A stretch of DNA of 64,000 bases from Planctomicrobium piriforme (GTDB lineage Bacteria; Planctomycetota; Planctomycetia; Planctomycetales; Planctomycetaceae), in assembly GCF_900113665.1 (NCBI RefSeq), contig NZ_FOQD01000003.1, positions 124,001 to 188,000 of the forward strand, written 5' to 3'. How positions within the stretch are numbered: the stretch's first letter is position 1; each line of letters begins with the position of its first letter. Shown here one piece after another: positions 1-9,161 of this stretch. Both the position numbers and the translations under genes were made by a program. The notes beneath the pieces were generated by a model. That model did no database searches, was not told the DNA's origin, and was given only the letters and a program-made list of their open reading frames with translations.

Positions 1-684
1 CTCGTTTCCGACAGCCACGAGATCTACCACAAGCTGCTCAAGCTGAGCGAAAAGAAGCCGATCTACGTCACGATGAAGGGGATCGCCGCGTCCGGCGGTT
101 ATTACATCGCCATGGGGGCAGGGGCGGCCGCGCCGATCTATGCCGAGCCGACCACCTGGACTGGCTCCATTGGCGTCATCATGCCGCGGTACGATGCCGT
201 TGAACTCGCTCACAAAATCGGCGTGAAGGCCGACTCACTCGTCACCGGGCCCTACAAGGACTCGCTCAATCCAATCAAGGAACTGACGCCGGAAGAAAAA
301 GCGGTCTGGATGACGATTATTGACGACTCATTCCAGCGCTTCCTCAAGGTGATCGACGACAGCCGCACCAACCTCGACATGGAGCAGATCAAGGCGCTCG
401 CCACAGGTCAGGTCTACACCGCCAATCAAGCCCTCGCCAACGGGCTCGTCGACAAAATCGGCTACGAAGAAGACGCTCTCGAAGCCCTCAAGCAGAAGCT
501 GGGACTCACGGATGTCCGGGTCGTAAACTTCGAATTTCCGAAGTCGTTCACCGAGACCCTGCTGGGCGCCAGCGCCCAGATGTCCCAGCCAGACCCGTTG
601 TCGCGTCTGATGGAAGCGAGCGTCCCCCGCGCGATGTACCTGTTCGGCTGGCCGACGATGCCGACGTATTTCCCGACAAGGTAG
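1..684 (+). CDS. sppA: Signal peptide peptidase SppA-type serine protease (S49), 5' end cut by window
   Basis: The open frame runs from the first base of the window to the stop at 682-684, so the N-terminus lies outside. S49 peptidases sit in the cytoplasmic membrane and degrade cleaved signal peptides with a Ser-Lys dyad. The family signature ASGGYYIA is present, with the likely nucleophile Ser at codon 91-93. It is followed by the TGSIGVI segment typical of the family, and the candidate general-base Lys is in GPYKDSLNP at codon 256-258. The C-terminal part (GQVYTANQALANGLVDKIG) also matches the family. No transmembrane segment is visible in the part seen. A short run of five 7-bp repeats follows the stop, and the next gene is an unrelated sulfatase. 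Confidence 0.9.
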   Translation, partial: LVSDSHEIYHKLLKLSEKKPIYVTMKGIAASGGYYIAMGAGAAAPIYAEPTTWTGSIGVIMPRYDAVELAHKIGVKADSLVTGPYKDSLNPIKELTPEEKAVWMTIIDDSFQRFLKVIDDSRTNLDMEQIKALATGQVYTANQALANGLVDKIGYEEDALEALKQKLGLTDVRVVNFEFPKSFTETLLGASAQMSQPDPLSRLMEASVPRAMYLFGWPTMPTYFPTR

Positions 685-689
685 GGGGG

Positions 690-724
690 GAGTCGAGAGT
701 CCAGAGTCGAGTGTCCAGAGCCAG
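690..724. repeat. Period-7 repeat, GAGTCSA flavour, 5 units
   Basis: Five consecutive heptamers GAGTCGA/GAGTCCA/GAGTCGA/GTGTCCA/GAGCCAG start six bases after the SppA stop codon. It is one of many period-7 intergenic repeats in this window. Confidence 0.7.
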
Positions 725-870
725 AGAAATCCTGGTAGTGGATGTGAATCGACGTACGTCATGCGGCAATTTTTCTCGGTTGGTGAGAACGAGAGAATAA
801 TCGCGGCGGTATTCTCATCCAAAAAAGGCGGGCTGACTTTCTGTTGATTTCCCCCTGGCACTGATTGAGA

Positions 871-2241
871 ATGATGACTCGAAACGTCTTCCGCCCGATG
901 GCTGCGCTGTTCGTTTGTTTCGCCTGGGCCGCGATTTGCGCCGCGGACGAACGACCAAATATCTTGATCTTCTACCTCGATGATATGGGCTGGGCTCAGC
1001 CGGGGTGTTATGGGGGTAAGCTGGCGCCGACGCCCAATCTCGATGCACTCGCCGCCGGCGGGGCTCGATGCACCAACGGGTACGTCTCCGCCTGCGTCTG
1101 CGGGCCGAGTCGGGTCGGGTTGATGACCGGGCGGTATCAGGCCCGAACAGGTCATGACTCCAACGGCAGTCGGGGAGCAGCCGGCAATCGGTCAGGACGC
1201 GAGTTGCTGCTGAGCGAAACCACTTTGGGCCAGCGCTTCAAATCGGCGGGGTATCGCACGGGCATTGTCGGGAAATGGCATCTCGGGGATGGGCCCTCCT
1301 ACCTGCCAGCGTCGCGGGGCTTTGATTACTCGGTCGGGTCGCTCGATAACCTCGGCGAAGGGAAGGGGCCGGCCTTCTATCGCGAGCATGAACTGCTCGA
1401 AGAACTTGAAGGCGAGCCGATTACATCACCGTTCTACGCCAAGGAAGCGTGCGGATTCATCGAACGTGAAAAGGATCACCCCTGGGCGCTCACGGTCGCG
1501 TTCAATGCCGTCCACACGCCGCATGTCGCTTCTGAAAAGTGGCTGGAGAAGTTCTCCAAGCTGCCTGCTCGTGAGCAGAAGTACGCAGCCTTGCTCGCGG
1601 AAGCCGATGAGGCCATTGGCACCGTGATGACAAAGCTCAAAGAACTAAAGCAGGACCAGAATACGCTCGTCTTCTGCATCGCCGACAACGGCGGGGCCGC
1701 ACCTCAGGCCGAAATGGGGGGCCTGCGCGGGCGAAAATGGTTTGTATGGGAAGGGGGCATTCGGGTCCCCTGGATCGCGAGCTGGCCCGGTCATATCCCC
1801 GCCGGCGGCGTAATTGAAGAACCGGTGATTCAACTGGACGTCTTGCCGACTGCACTCGCTGCGGCAGGCGTGGCAACGCAACCTGATTGGCAGCTCGACG
1901 GCGTGAATCTGCTCCCCCTGCTGGAAGGCAAGGATCAGACTCTCGAACGGGGACCGCTGTTCTTTCGATTCGGCGTGCAGTACGCAGTTCGACAGGGAGA
2001 CTGGAAGCTGGTCAAGGCGTCTCTCGACATGGAGCCAATGCTCGTGAACCTGGCAACCGACCCCGGCGAGCAGCACGACCTCTCCGCCGAGCAGCCGCAG
2101 AAGAAACAGGAACTCCAGGCCCTCTACGACGCCTGGGACCGCACCATGCAACCGCCCCGCTGGGTCGACCAGCGCTGGAACGGCGAAGAAAACCGCAAGC
2201 AGAACAAAGCCGGAGAAAAACCGCGCAAGCCGAAGATGTGA
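871..2241 (+). CDS. Exported arylsulfatase family protein
   Basis: Type I sulfatases hydrolyse sulfate esters using a formylglycine made from a Cys or Ser in the motif C/S-x-P-x-R. Here the motif is CGPSR at residues 77-81 (numbered from the ATG at 871), so maturation by a formylglycine-generating enzyme is expected. The metal-binding pair DD is at 37-38 in FYLDDMGW, and GIVGKWHLG follows later as in the family. Residues 1-25 form a signal peptide ending at AICAA. An in-frame TTG lies two codons upstream at 865, but ATG 871 or 874 places the signal peptide better. The length of about 456 residues is normal. The C-terminus is Lys/Arg-rich and probably disordered. It stands alone between SppA and a Ser/Thr kinase. 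The likely substrate is a sulfated polysaccharide, but the sequence does not identify it. Confidence 0.93.
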   Translation: MMTRNVFRPMAALFVCFAWAAICAADERPNILIFYLDDMGWAQPGCYGGKLAPTPNLDALAAGGARCTNGYVSACVCGPSRVGLMTGRYQARTGHDSNGSRGAAGNRSGRELLLSETTLGQRFKSAGYRTGIVGKWHLGDGPSYLPASRGFDYSVGSLDNLGEGKGPAFYREHELLEELEGEPITSPFYAKEACGFIEREKDHPWALTVAFNAVHTPHVASEKWLEKFSKLPAREQKYAALLAEADEAIGTVMTKLKELKQDQNTLVFCIADNGGAAPQAEMGGLRGRKWFVWEGGIRVPWIASWPGHIPAGGVIEEPVIQLDVLPTALAAAGVATQPDWQLDGVNLLPLLEGKDQTLERGPLFFRFGVQYAVRQGDWKLVKASLDMEPMLVNLATDPGEQHDLSAEQPQKKQELQALYDAWDRTMQPPRWVDQRWNGEENRKQNKAGEKPRKPKM

Positions 2242-2474
2242 CGGCCGGTGTTCACAGCTACACAAGGGCCACACATGCTGGTCGCAACGGGGAAGGGCGA
2301 AATCGGCGGGTCAAGATATTCCAGTTTCGTGCGATTTTCCTGATCCGGAAAATCATCGATTTCTGGAAAACGCAGAGATCTGAAGTGTGAAAACTCCGTA
2401 CTCTTGCACGCTACTGTACAAAATGCCAGAATCGCCCGCGACGCATCGGGCCAGCGTTGCAGCGTGAATCAACA

Positions 2475-2507
2475 CAGCCCCGAGCGCAATGTGCTCGGGG
2501 CTGTTTT
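2475..2507 (+). terminator. Rho-independent terminator immediately before the kinase gene
   Basis: An 11-bp perfect stem CAGCCCCGAGC / GCTCGGGGCTG (2475-2485 and 2493-2503) with a 7-nt loop is followed by TTTTATT. It probably ends the sulfatase transcript 230 bases upstream or an unseen short RNA. It ends only 12-15 bases before the best kinase start at 2519, so an attenuator role is possible. Confidence 0.8.
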
Positions 2508-2518
2508 ATTGGGCCGTG

Positions 2519-4699
2519 ATGTCGACTTCGGATCTTCCGCTGATGGAGTCGGGTTCCCCGTTGGGCGCGGGGAATGTCGGCGTAGCGTCGTCGGCCGGGG
2601 AGGAGTTGGCGAATACGGTTGTCGCCAGTGCCAGCAGTGTCGAGACGGGGCGTGCGGCCGTGGCTGTGGTTTCCTTGCTGCGCATCGGTCGGTATGAGAT
2701 CGAGCGGGAGATTGCACGCGGCGGGATGGGGGTCGTTTATCAGGCGTACGACCGCGAACTCGATCGCCGCGCGGCTCTCAAAATCATTAAGTCAGGCGTG
2801 CTGGCCGACGCTCAGGAAATCGAACGGTTTCAGGTCGAGGCACAGGCCGCTGCGCGGCTCGATCATCCCGGTATCGTGCCCGTGTTTGAAGTGGGCCGTC
2901 AGGACGGGCAACAGTTTCTGGCAATGGCCTTTGTCGACGGCCAGAGTTTATGGGATCGGGTGAAAGAGGCCCCGCTGGAAGCGGATGAGGCCGCCAGAAT
3001 CATGCAACAGGTGGCTGCTGCGGTGCAGTCGGCCCATGATCGGGGGATCGTGCATCGCGACCTCAAGCCGCAGAACATCCTGCTGACCAAAGACGGGCGG
3101 CCCCGCGTCACCGATTTCGGCCTGGCAAAACTGCAGGAGAGCAATTCGCATCTGACCGAGACAGGCCAGACGCTGGGGACGCCTGGTTTCATGCCGCCGG
3201 AACAGGCCAAAGGGGTGACCGAGCAAATTGGTCCGCTGTCGGACGTGTATTCGCTGGGAGCAACGCTGTATTGCCTGCTGACGGGCCGTCCTCCTTTTCA
3301 AGCGGCAAACAAACTCGACACGCTATTGCAGGTGGTCGAGCAGTCGCCCGTCCCGCCGCGGCAATTCAACCCGCGGATTCCGGTCGATCTCGAAACGATC
3401 TGTCTGAAGTGCCTCGAAAAATCGCCTGCCCAGCGCTATCCCACGGCCGCTGAGATGGCGGACGAACTGGGACGGTTTCTTCGCGGAGAACCGATTCAGG
3501 CTCGCCCGTTAAGCTATGTGCATCGCTGCGGGCGGTGGTGCCAGAGAAATCCCGTCGTCTCTGGGCTGGCCGCGACCCTGATGACCAGCCTGCTGATCGG
3601 GACGGCGGTCTCCATCTACTTTGCGCTACTGGCCGGTCAGCGGGCGGTGCGTGCCGAGGAAGGGACGCGGATTGCCGTCGAAACGCTGGAGTCGGTGGTC
3701 TTTCAGATGCAGGAGAAGTTGCAGTCGATTCCTGCGGCGCGTGAAGCACGAAAAGAAATCCTTTCGAAGGCGATGGAGGAACTGCAAAAACTCTCGCAGA
3801 TGCAGGTGCAGTCGCAACGGGTCGACATCGGCACGGCGGTTGTGCTGGTGCGGTTTGCCACGTTGATCATGGACGCCGGCGCCGATGCGAAGCTGGGGAC
3901 CCTCGCCACCGCCGAGGCCAATCTGCAACGCGCGAGCGAGATTTATGCCCGCTGCAGCGCCGACGATCCTGCGAACATCAAGATTCGTTCGGACTGGGCG
4001 TTCGCGCTGATGAAAGGCGCAGACCTGGCCGTCACCATGAAGAATCCGGCCCGTGCCCGCGAGTTGATTCCGCAGTCGCTGGCCCTCTATGAACAATTGC
4101 AGATCGATGCCCCGGACAAGTCGGCGGATTGGACCAAGCAGCGATCGCAATTGCTGGCGATCAAAGGCGATCTCCTGGAGATGTCGGGTGATCTCAGCGG
4201 GGCGCAAGCCGCGTTTCGCGAAGCCAAACAATTAGCGCTGTCGCTGCGTTCGCAAGACCCCGACAATTCAGACTACGTCGACCTGTTGATTTTTGGTCTG
4301 GAGAAAGAAGCCGACGTCACCTTCGCAATCGGCGACATCCCGGCCGCGCGAGAACTGTACGTAGAGAACCTGAAGCTCAATCAGGACTATCTCAACAGCA
4401 GTCCCACAGATCCGATACGGATGATGAGCGTGTCGATCTGTTACGAACGGATGGGTGATTTTGAGTCGCATCTAGGACGCGATGCCGTGGCCCTCGACTA
4501 CTTCGAGCGCGAATTCGAGATCACACTGCAGGCGATTGAGGCCGACCCCAAAAATCAGCGCTATCGCGACGAACTCCGCACGGCGATCTCGAAGTTGTCG
4601 CAACAGTACGCAAAACTGAATCGCGGTGAAGAAGCGGGCCTGATTGAGAAACGCGTGCAGGAAAGACTGGCGAAGAGCGGTTTAGGAAACCAGCCGTAA
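2519..4699 (+). CDS. Membrane-anchored Ser/Thr protein kinase with C-terminal helical repeats
   Basis: This is a Hanks-type kinase that phosphorylates Ser/Thr on unknown partners. The Gly-rich loop is IARGGMGVVYQ near residue 65-75, the ATP-binding Lys is about 88 (AALKIIK), the catalytic loop HRDLKPQN starts at about 179, and DFGLAK follows. A hydrophobic segment around 345-370 (ATLMTSLLIGTAVSIYFALL) should cross the membrane. It is followed by about 350 residues of TPR-like helical pairs, probably a periplasmic or lumenal sensing part. A longer frame could start at 2489, but that ATG lies inside the loop of the terminator at 2475-2507. ATG 2519 (MSTSDLP) is therefore preferred, and 2543 is also possible. 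The domain order kinase-TM-repeats is common in planctomycetes. Confidence 0.92.
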   Translation: MSTSDLPLMESGSPLGAGNVGVASSAGEELANTVVASASSVETGRAAVAVVSLLRIGRYEIEREIARGGMGVVYQAYDRELDRRAALKIIKSGVLADAQEIERFQVEAQAAARLDHPGIVPVFEVGRQDGQQFLAMAFVDGQSLWDRVKEAPLEADEAARIMQQVAAAVQSAHDRGIVHRDLKPQNILLTKDGRPRVTDFGLAKLQESNSHLTETGQTLGTPGFMPPEQAKGVTEQIGPLSDVYSLGATLYCLLTGRPPFQAANKLDTLLQVVEQSPVPPRQFNPRIPVDLETICLKCLEKSPAQRYPTAAEMADELGRFLRGEPIQARPLSYVHRCGRWCQRNPVVSGLAATLMTSLLIGTAVSIYFALLAGQRAVRAEEGTRIAVETLESVVFQMQEKLQSIPAAREARKEILSKAMEELQKLSQMQVQSQRVDIGTAVVLVRFATLIMDAGADAKLGTLATAEANLQRASEIYARCSADDPANIKIRSDWAFALMKGADLAVTMKNPARARELIPQSLALYEQLQIDAPDKSADWTKQRSQLLAIKGDLLEMSGDLSGAQAAFREAKQLALSLRSQDPDNSDYVDLLIFGLEKEADVTFAIGDIPAARELYVENLKLNQDYLNSSPTDPIRMMSVSICYERMGDFESHLGRDAVALDYFEREFEITLQAIEADPKNQRYRDELRTAISKLSQQYAKLNRGEEAGLIEKRVQERLAKSGLGNQP

Positions 4700-4847
4700 C
4701 ACGCGGAACTGGCGGAGCGGCCTGCAAGGCAACAACTTTCAAAACGCATGAGGGTCTCACTCTGGAGTTGATCTCGCAACAGGTCTATCTTGTGGCCTGG
4801 ACCGGCTCGGGGAGTCGGCGTGCATCGTGGTCTGAAAGCGTCGGGAT

Positions 4848-5726
4848 ATGTTCGGTCTCATCAACATCAACAAGCCGGTCGGGTGGACTTCGCGCGAAGC
4901 GGTCAATTATGTGGCGCGGCTCGTGGGGCGGAAGGTGAAGGTCGGACATGCAGGGACGCTCGACCCCCTGGCAACCGGCGTCCTCGTCGTCTGCGTGGGA
5001 CCGGCCACGCGGTTGGAGCCGTGGATTCACGATCATCTGAAATCGTACGACGCCACATTCCTGCTCGGCCGCCGCAGCGACTCGGATGACCTCGAAGGAA
5101 ATGTCGAAGAAGTCGAGATCACGCAGCCGATCACTGCGGTCGACCTCGAACGTGCTTTGCCGGAATTCATCGGACAGATTCAACAGGTGCCCCCCGTCTA
5201 TTCCGCACTGAAAATCGGCGGCAAACGGGCGTATGACCTCGCCAGGGCCGGCACGGCGGTCGAACTGCCGCCCCGCGAGGTGCTGGTCACTCGGCTGAAT
5301 GTGACCTCATTCGCGTTTCCTGAATTTCATCTGGAAATGGAATGCGGCACCGGCACCTATGTGCGGTCGATCGGCCGGGATCTCGCTCGTCGGGTAGGGA
5401 CGGAAGCGGTCATGTCGCGTCTGGTGCGAACGAAAATCGGCGCGTTCGAAGTGGCCGACGGAATCGAGCCGGAACAACTGACCAAAGAGAACATTCGAGA
5501 ACACATTCAATCACCGCTCACGCTGCTGGCTCACTTGCCGAAATGGCCGGTGACGCCGGAAGAATATCAGCGGTTGGTCTGGGGCCAGAAACTGCCATGC
5601 CCTGCATCACTGCAAATCGATGAAGGGCAACATGTGTCGGCGGTGAACGACCACGGAGAACTGGCAGCGATTGCGGCGCTCGAAGACGGAAAGCTGGCGC
5701 CGCAGATTGTGTTTAAGAAGCCGTAA
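4848..5726 (+). CDS. truB: tRNA pseudouridine(55) synthase TruB
   Basis: TruB converts U55 of the tRNA T-loop to pseudouridine in the cytoplasm. The protein begins MFGLININKPVGWTSREAV, and the catalytic motif GHAGTLDPLATG carries the nucleophile Asp39. The downstream motifs VPPVYSALKIGGKRAYDLAR and GTYVRSIGRDL also match TruB. The length of 292 residues is normal, with a C-terminal extension of PUA-like size. The usual rbfA/rpsO/infB neighbours are absent. The gene is followed by a long heptamer repeat and then dprA. Confidence 0.96.
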   Translation: MFGLININKPVGWTSREAVNYVARLVGRKVKVGHAGTLDPLATGVLVVCVGPATRLEPWIHDHLKSYDATFLLGRRSDSDDLEGNVEEVEITQPITAVDLERALPEFIGQIQQVPPVYSALKIGGKRAYDLARAGTAVELPPREVLVTRLNVTSFAFPEFHLEMECGTGTYVRSIGRDLARRVGTEAVMSRLVRTKIGAFEVADGIEPEQLTKENIREHIQSPLTLLAHLPKWPVTPEEYQRLVWGQKLPCPASLQIDEGQHVSAVNDHGELAAIAALEDGKLAPQIVFKKP

Positions 5727-5753
5727 ATTGAAGAGGCCAGCGGCGAGGGGGAG

Positions 5754-5854
5754 ATTTGTCATTTGTCGTTTGTCGTTTGTCGTTTGTCATTTGTCATTTG
5801 TCATTTGTCATTTGTCATTTGTCATTTGTCATTTGTCATTTGTCATTTGTCATT
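5754..5854. repeat. Tandem 7-bp repeat (ATTTGTC)14
   Basis: Fourteen uninterrupted units ATTTGTC lie between truB and dprA. Units 3-5 have G in place of the first A. A partial unit ATT closes the array. The same unit is repeated 17 times at 34352-34470. No spacer sequences are present, so it is a simple tandem array. Confidence 0.95.
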
Positions 5855-5884
5855 GAAGATGGCATACACCCTGCCGGGCTTATT

Positions 5885-5947
5885 TCAACCCTCAACCCTC
5901 AACGCTCAACGCTAAACCTTAAACCTTAAACCTTAAACCTTAAACCT
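5885..5947. repeat. Tandem 7-bp repeat TCAACCC to TAAACCT, 9 units
   Basis: Nine units run TCAACCC x2, TCAACGC x2, TAAACCT x5 and end eleven bases before the dprA start codon. The graded change along the array suggests growth by slippage. A similar TCAACCC/TCAACCT array follows the second ATTTGTC array at 34528-34569. Confidence 0.9.
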
Positions 5948-5958
5948 TCTCCCCCCCT

Positions 5959-7077
5959 ATGCCCTCTCTCGACGCCGAATCTCTCGCGCTCCTGCAACTG
6001 AATCTCACCTCGGGCATTGGGCCGCGGTTGCAGTCGTTGTTGCTGGCGCGGTTCGGGACGGCGCAGGCGATCTTTGCGGCCAGCGGTTCTGAGATTCTGC
6101 AGGTCGATGGCATTGGCCCCAAGGCCTCCGCGGCGATTGTCAGCGGGAGAAACCTGTCGGATGCACAAGAGGAATGGAACCGGTGCTGCGAGACGAACAC
6201 GAAGATCATCTTTCGTCATGCCAAAGATTATCCGCCGTCGCTCAATGAAACCTCCGATCCTCCGCCTGTGCTGTATATTCGTGGGGACGTGCTGGAGCAG
6301 GATCTGATGGCCGTCGCGATTGTCGGCTCACGGCAATGTACGCATTACGGCCGCACGATTGCCCACTCGTTGGCGAATCAACTCGCTCGCGCGGGAGTGA
6401 CGGTGGTCAGCGGTCTCGCCAGGGGAATCGACGCGGCTGCCCATCGCGGCGCCATCGAAGCCCAGGGGCGGACGTTTGCCGTCTGCGCGCCGGGCCTGGC
6501 TCATATCTATCCCGCTGAACACAAACAACTGGCCGAGGAAGTGACGCAGCAAGGGGCGTTGATCACCGAGTCGCCGCTCGACCGATCGGCACAGCGCGGG
6601 CTATTTCCGCAACGCAACCGGATCATTGCAGGGTTGTCGCTGGGAGTGATCATTGTCGAGGCGACGAGAACCAGCGGGTCGCTGCATACGGCCCGTCATG
6701 CGATGGAGCAGGGCCGCGACGTGTTTGCAGTCCCTGGCCGGATTGATACCGTGAGCAGCGAAGGCTGCCACGACTTGATTCGCGACGGCGCGGTTCTGGT
6801 GCGACGGGTAGAAGATATTCTCGATGCACTCAGCCCGGCGCTGCGACCGGTGAAAACCAATCCGCAAACGGTTGTAGCGGTCGCCAGGGAATTGAATTTG
6901 AACGATCAGGAGCGGACCGTGCTGAATCTTGTCGATTTTTCGGCAACATCAATCGACGCCGTACTGAATCGAGCGGAGATGGAGGCGTCGCGAGTGCTGT
7001 CGACGCTGACCGTACTCGAAATGAAACGACTGGTCCGACGCTTGCCCGGCGGGAATGTCGAACGGGTCACCGGCTGA
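5959..7077 (+). CDS. dprA: DNA processing protein DprA/Smf
   Basis: DprA loads RecA on incoming single-stranded DNA during natural transformation. The N-terminal 65 residues are a helix-hairpin-helix region (LTSGIGPRLQSLLL and VDGIGPKASAAI). The central Rossmann-like DprA core includes AIVGSRQCTHYGR, VSGLARGIDAAAHRGA, FPQRNRIIAGLS and VEATRTSGSLHTARHA. The last 70 residues form a winged-helix (DprA_WH) domain. The length of 372 residues is typical. The start ATG 5959 lies directly after the TAAACCT repeat array with no clear Shine-Dalgarno sequence. corA follows after only 8 bases and may be cotranscribed. Confidence 0.95.
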   Translation: MPSLDAESLALLQLNLTSGIGPRLQSLLLARFGTAQAIFAASGSEILQVDGIGPKASAAIVSGRNLSDAQEEWNRCCETNTKIIFRHAKDYPPSLNETSDPPPVLYIRGDVLEQDLMAVAIVGSRQCTHYGRTIAHSLANQLARAGVTVVSGLARGIDAAAHRGAIEAQGRTFAVCAPGLAHIYPAEHKQLAEEVTQQGALITESPLDRSAQRGLFPQRNRIIAGLSLGVIIVEATRTSGSLHTARHAMEQGRDVFAVPGRIDTVSSEGCHDLIRDGAVLVRRVEDILDALSPALRPVKTNPQTVVAVARELNLNDQERTVLNLVDFSATSIDAVLNRAEMEASRVLSTLTVLEMKRLVRRLPGGNVERVTG

Positions 7078-7085
7078 AAACATCC

Positions 7086-8183
7086 ATGAACATCACCCCG
7101 CCGATCTATAAACGTCTCGCGAGAAAATACTTTCATCGCCGCACCGCACCAGGCGCGGCGCCGGGCACGCTGGTCTCGGACAAGTCGAAGCATCCGACGA
7201 CCATGCGGACAATGACCTACGGATCAGGCCAGTTGGTCGAGCAAAAAATCGAACAGCTCGACCAGTTGCCCAAGCCGCACGACGGGCAGGTGGTGTGGCT
7301 CGACATCACGGGTCTGGCCGACGCTCCCATCATTGAGGCCATCGGCAAAACGTACAGCCTGCACCCCCTCGCGCTGGAAGACGTGCTGCACGTTCATCAG
7401 CGGGCGAAGGTCGATGAATACGGCAACGTGTTGTTTGTGGTCGCCCGCATGCTCTACGACGACCGCCCGCTCGACAGCGAACAGGTGAGCCTGTTTCTGG
7501 CGAAAAACATGGTGATCACGTTTCAGGAAGATCCAGGCGACTGCTTCGACATCGTTCGCGAGCGGATTCGGCAAGGGGGCCGCATCTGTGCCCGCGGGCC
7601 AGACTATCTGGTCTACGCTTTGATCGATGCGATCATCGACGCCTATTTTCCGCGGCTGGAAAGTCTGGGGACCGACCTCGACGACATCGACGCCCAGATC
7701 ACGGCCTCGCGCGGGCGGCATTCACTCAGTCGGCTGCATGAGATTCGCCGCATTTTGATTTTCCTGCGAAAATTGTTGTGGCAGCATCGCGACGCCCTGA
7801 ACGTCCTGGTGCGGCAGGAAAATGAGCTGATCGCGCCGGACACGCATGTTTACCTTCGCGACTGCCTGGACCATGTCGTGCAGTTGCTCGACGTCGCCGA
7901 GACCGACCGCGACTCGTGCATCGGCCTGCAGGAACTGGCACTGGCCGAGATCGGGCAGCGAACCAACGACGTGATGCGGGTACTGACGCTGATCACCACG
8001 GTCTTCATGCCGCTGACCCTGATCGCAGGCATCTATGGCATGAACTTCGATCCGAACTCATCGCCGCTGAACATGCCGGAGCTGCGTTGGTTTTTCGGTT
8101 ACCCCTTCGCATTGTCCCTGATGAGCATTCTGGCGGTGATCATGCTGGGGTTCTTCTGGGCGCGCGGGTGGTTCCACCGGTAG
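7086..8183 (+). CDS. corA: CorA-type magnesium/cobalt transporter
   Basis: CorA is a pentameric inner-membrane channel for Mg2+ and Co2+. The signature YGMNF is near residue 317-321, at the end of the first of two C-terminal membrane helices (ITTVFMPLTLIAGIYGMNF and FALSLMSILAVIMLGFFWA). The cytoplasmic alpha/beta domain fills the N-terminal two thirds and includes HPLALEDVLHVHQRAKVDEY. The length of 365 residues is usual. A start downstream at ATG 7204 is possible, since the first 40 residues are basic and not conserved in the family. Confidence 0.94.
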   Translation: MNITPPIYKRLARKYFHRRTAPGAAPGTLVSDKSKHPTTMRTMTYGSGQLVEQKIEQLDQLPKPHDGQVVWLDITGLADAPIIEAIGKTYSLHPLALEDVLHVHQRAKVDEYGNVLFVVARMLYDDRPLDSEQVSLFLAKNMVITFQEDPGDCFDIVRERIRQGGRICARGPDYLVYALIDAIIDAYFPRLESLGTDLDDIDAQITASRGRHSLSRLHEIRRILIFLRKLLWQHRDALNVLVRQENELIAPDTHVYLRDCLDHVVQLLDVAETDRDSCIGLQELALAEIGQRTNDVMRVLTLITTVFMPLTLIAGIYGMNFDPNSSPLNMPELRWFFGYPFALSLMSILAVIMLGFFWARGWFHR

Positions 8184-8191
8184 TCGAGGAG

Positions 8192-8400
8192 GTTTGAAAC
8201 GCGGAGATCGCCGAGGATCGAAGAAATTGAACCACGGAAGCCACCGAATCACACGGAAAATCGGGATCAGCCTTTCATTGGAAATGAAATGCCCGTTCAG
8301 AATGCCGAAACGTTCTTGCTTCGTCTTCTTCGCTCCTTTGTGTGAGGACTCCCGTCAACTTTTGATTCCCTCAGCGCACTTCGCGGACTCTGCTTTTCAG
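8192..8400. repeat. Degenerate ACCACGGA-type palindromic intergenic element
   Basis: The gap between corA and the TrmH-like gene holds GAAACGCGGAGATCGCCGAG and AACCACGGAAGCCACC on the left. On the right are inverted-sense pieces (CTTCGTCTTCTTCGCTCC and CAGCGCACTTCGCGGACTCT). It resembles the clearer elements at 13667-13843 and 55361-55530 but is more decayed. Confidence 0.4.
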
Positions 8401-9161
8401 ATATTCTTCGCAGAATGCTCCGCTCGCAGGCGGCGTTCGATGATTTCGACGTTGCGAATACTCAGTCGCGACCATTGGAGGAGCAGGGCGGTGTGTTCGG
8501 CCTCGTCGAGCTGCCAAGGGAGGTCGCTCTGACGGAGACGATCTGTGATCGATTGCAAACTGAGGGCCGCTGCCACTGAGACGTTGTAGCTCTCGACAAA
8601 CCCATACATGGGGAGATGCACGAGCACATCGGCCGCGGCAACCGCTTCTGGTGAAAGGCCTTCTTTCTCCGTCCCGAAGAGGAGCGCGACCGGCTGGTCG
8701 AGGGGCAGTTCCTGAATCGGCCGGCTGTCGGCATGCAGCACGGTGGCCGCGATGCGAAATCCCTGCGACTTGAGCTGAGTCACACAGTCCTGCAGGGCGG
8801 CTGGCCCGTCGTGGTGATGCAGCGCCAGCCATTGCTCGCTGCCGAGCGAGATATCGGGGTTGGTTTCGAAATCGTTTCGAGTCTCGACCGCATGCACATG
8901 CTGCACACCCAGGGCATCGCAGGTGCGGAGTACGGCGCTCGCATTGTGCTGCTGAAACAGGTCGACCAGCACCACCCTCAGCCAGCGGGTGCGGGCCTGC
9001 AACACCTGAGCGAACCGCTCGCGGCGGTGCGGTGTCAGAAACTCCTGCAGGGCCTCGGCCAGGGCAGCATCGGTGAACGGGGACGAAGGACTCACAGCGG
9101 CGACTTTGATTGAGAAGTTGGCAATTCGAAGGGTAACAGCAGCCAATGAAGGCGGCCCCAT
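8397..9161 (-). CDS. trmH: SpoU-family tRNA (guanosine-2'-O) methyltransferase, TrmH-like
   Basis: SPOUT methyltransferases transfer a methyl group from SAM to ribose 2'-O. TrmH acts on G18 of tRNA. Motif 1 is NASAVLRTCDALGVQHVHAV, motif 2 is LLFGTEKEGLS, and motif 3 is VESYNVSVAAALSLQ, which forms the SAM-binding trefoil knot. An upstream GTG at 9200 is also in frame, and GTG 9095 would remove about 22 more residues that do not match the family. The start is therefore uncertain. A tRNA-His gene lies nearby on the other strand, without an evident functional link. Confidence 0.88.
   Translation of the reverse strand: MGPPSLAAVTLRIANFSIKVAAVSPSSPFTDAALAEALQEFLTPHRRERFAQVLQARTRWLRVVLVDLFQQHNASAVLRTCDALGVQHVHAVETRNDFETNPDISLGSEQWLALHHHDGPAALQDCVTQLKSQGFRIAATVLHADSRPIQELPLDQPVALLFGTEKEGLSPEAVAAADVLVHLPMYGFVESYNVSVAAALSLQSITDRLRQSDLPWQLDEAEHTALLLQWSRLSIRNVEIIERRLRAEHSAKNI

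Noticed and set aside
5671..5856. Frame ending in repeated CHLSFVI peptides, and the similar frames at 34293-34494
   Set aside because: They are only the translation of the ATTTGTC heptamer arrays.
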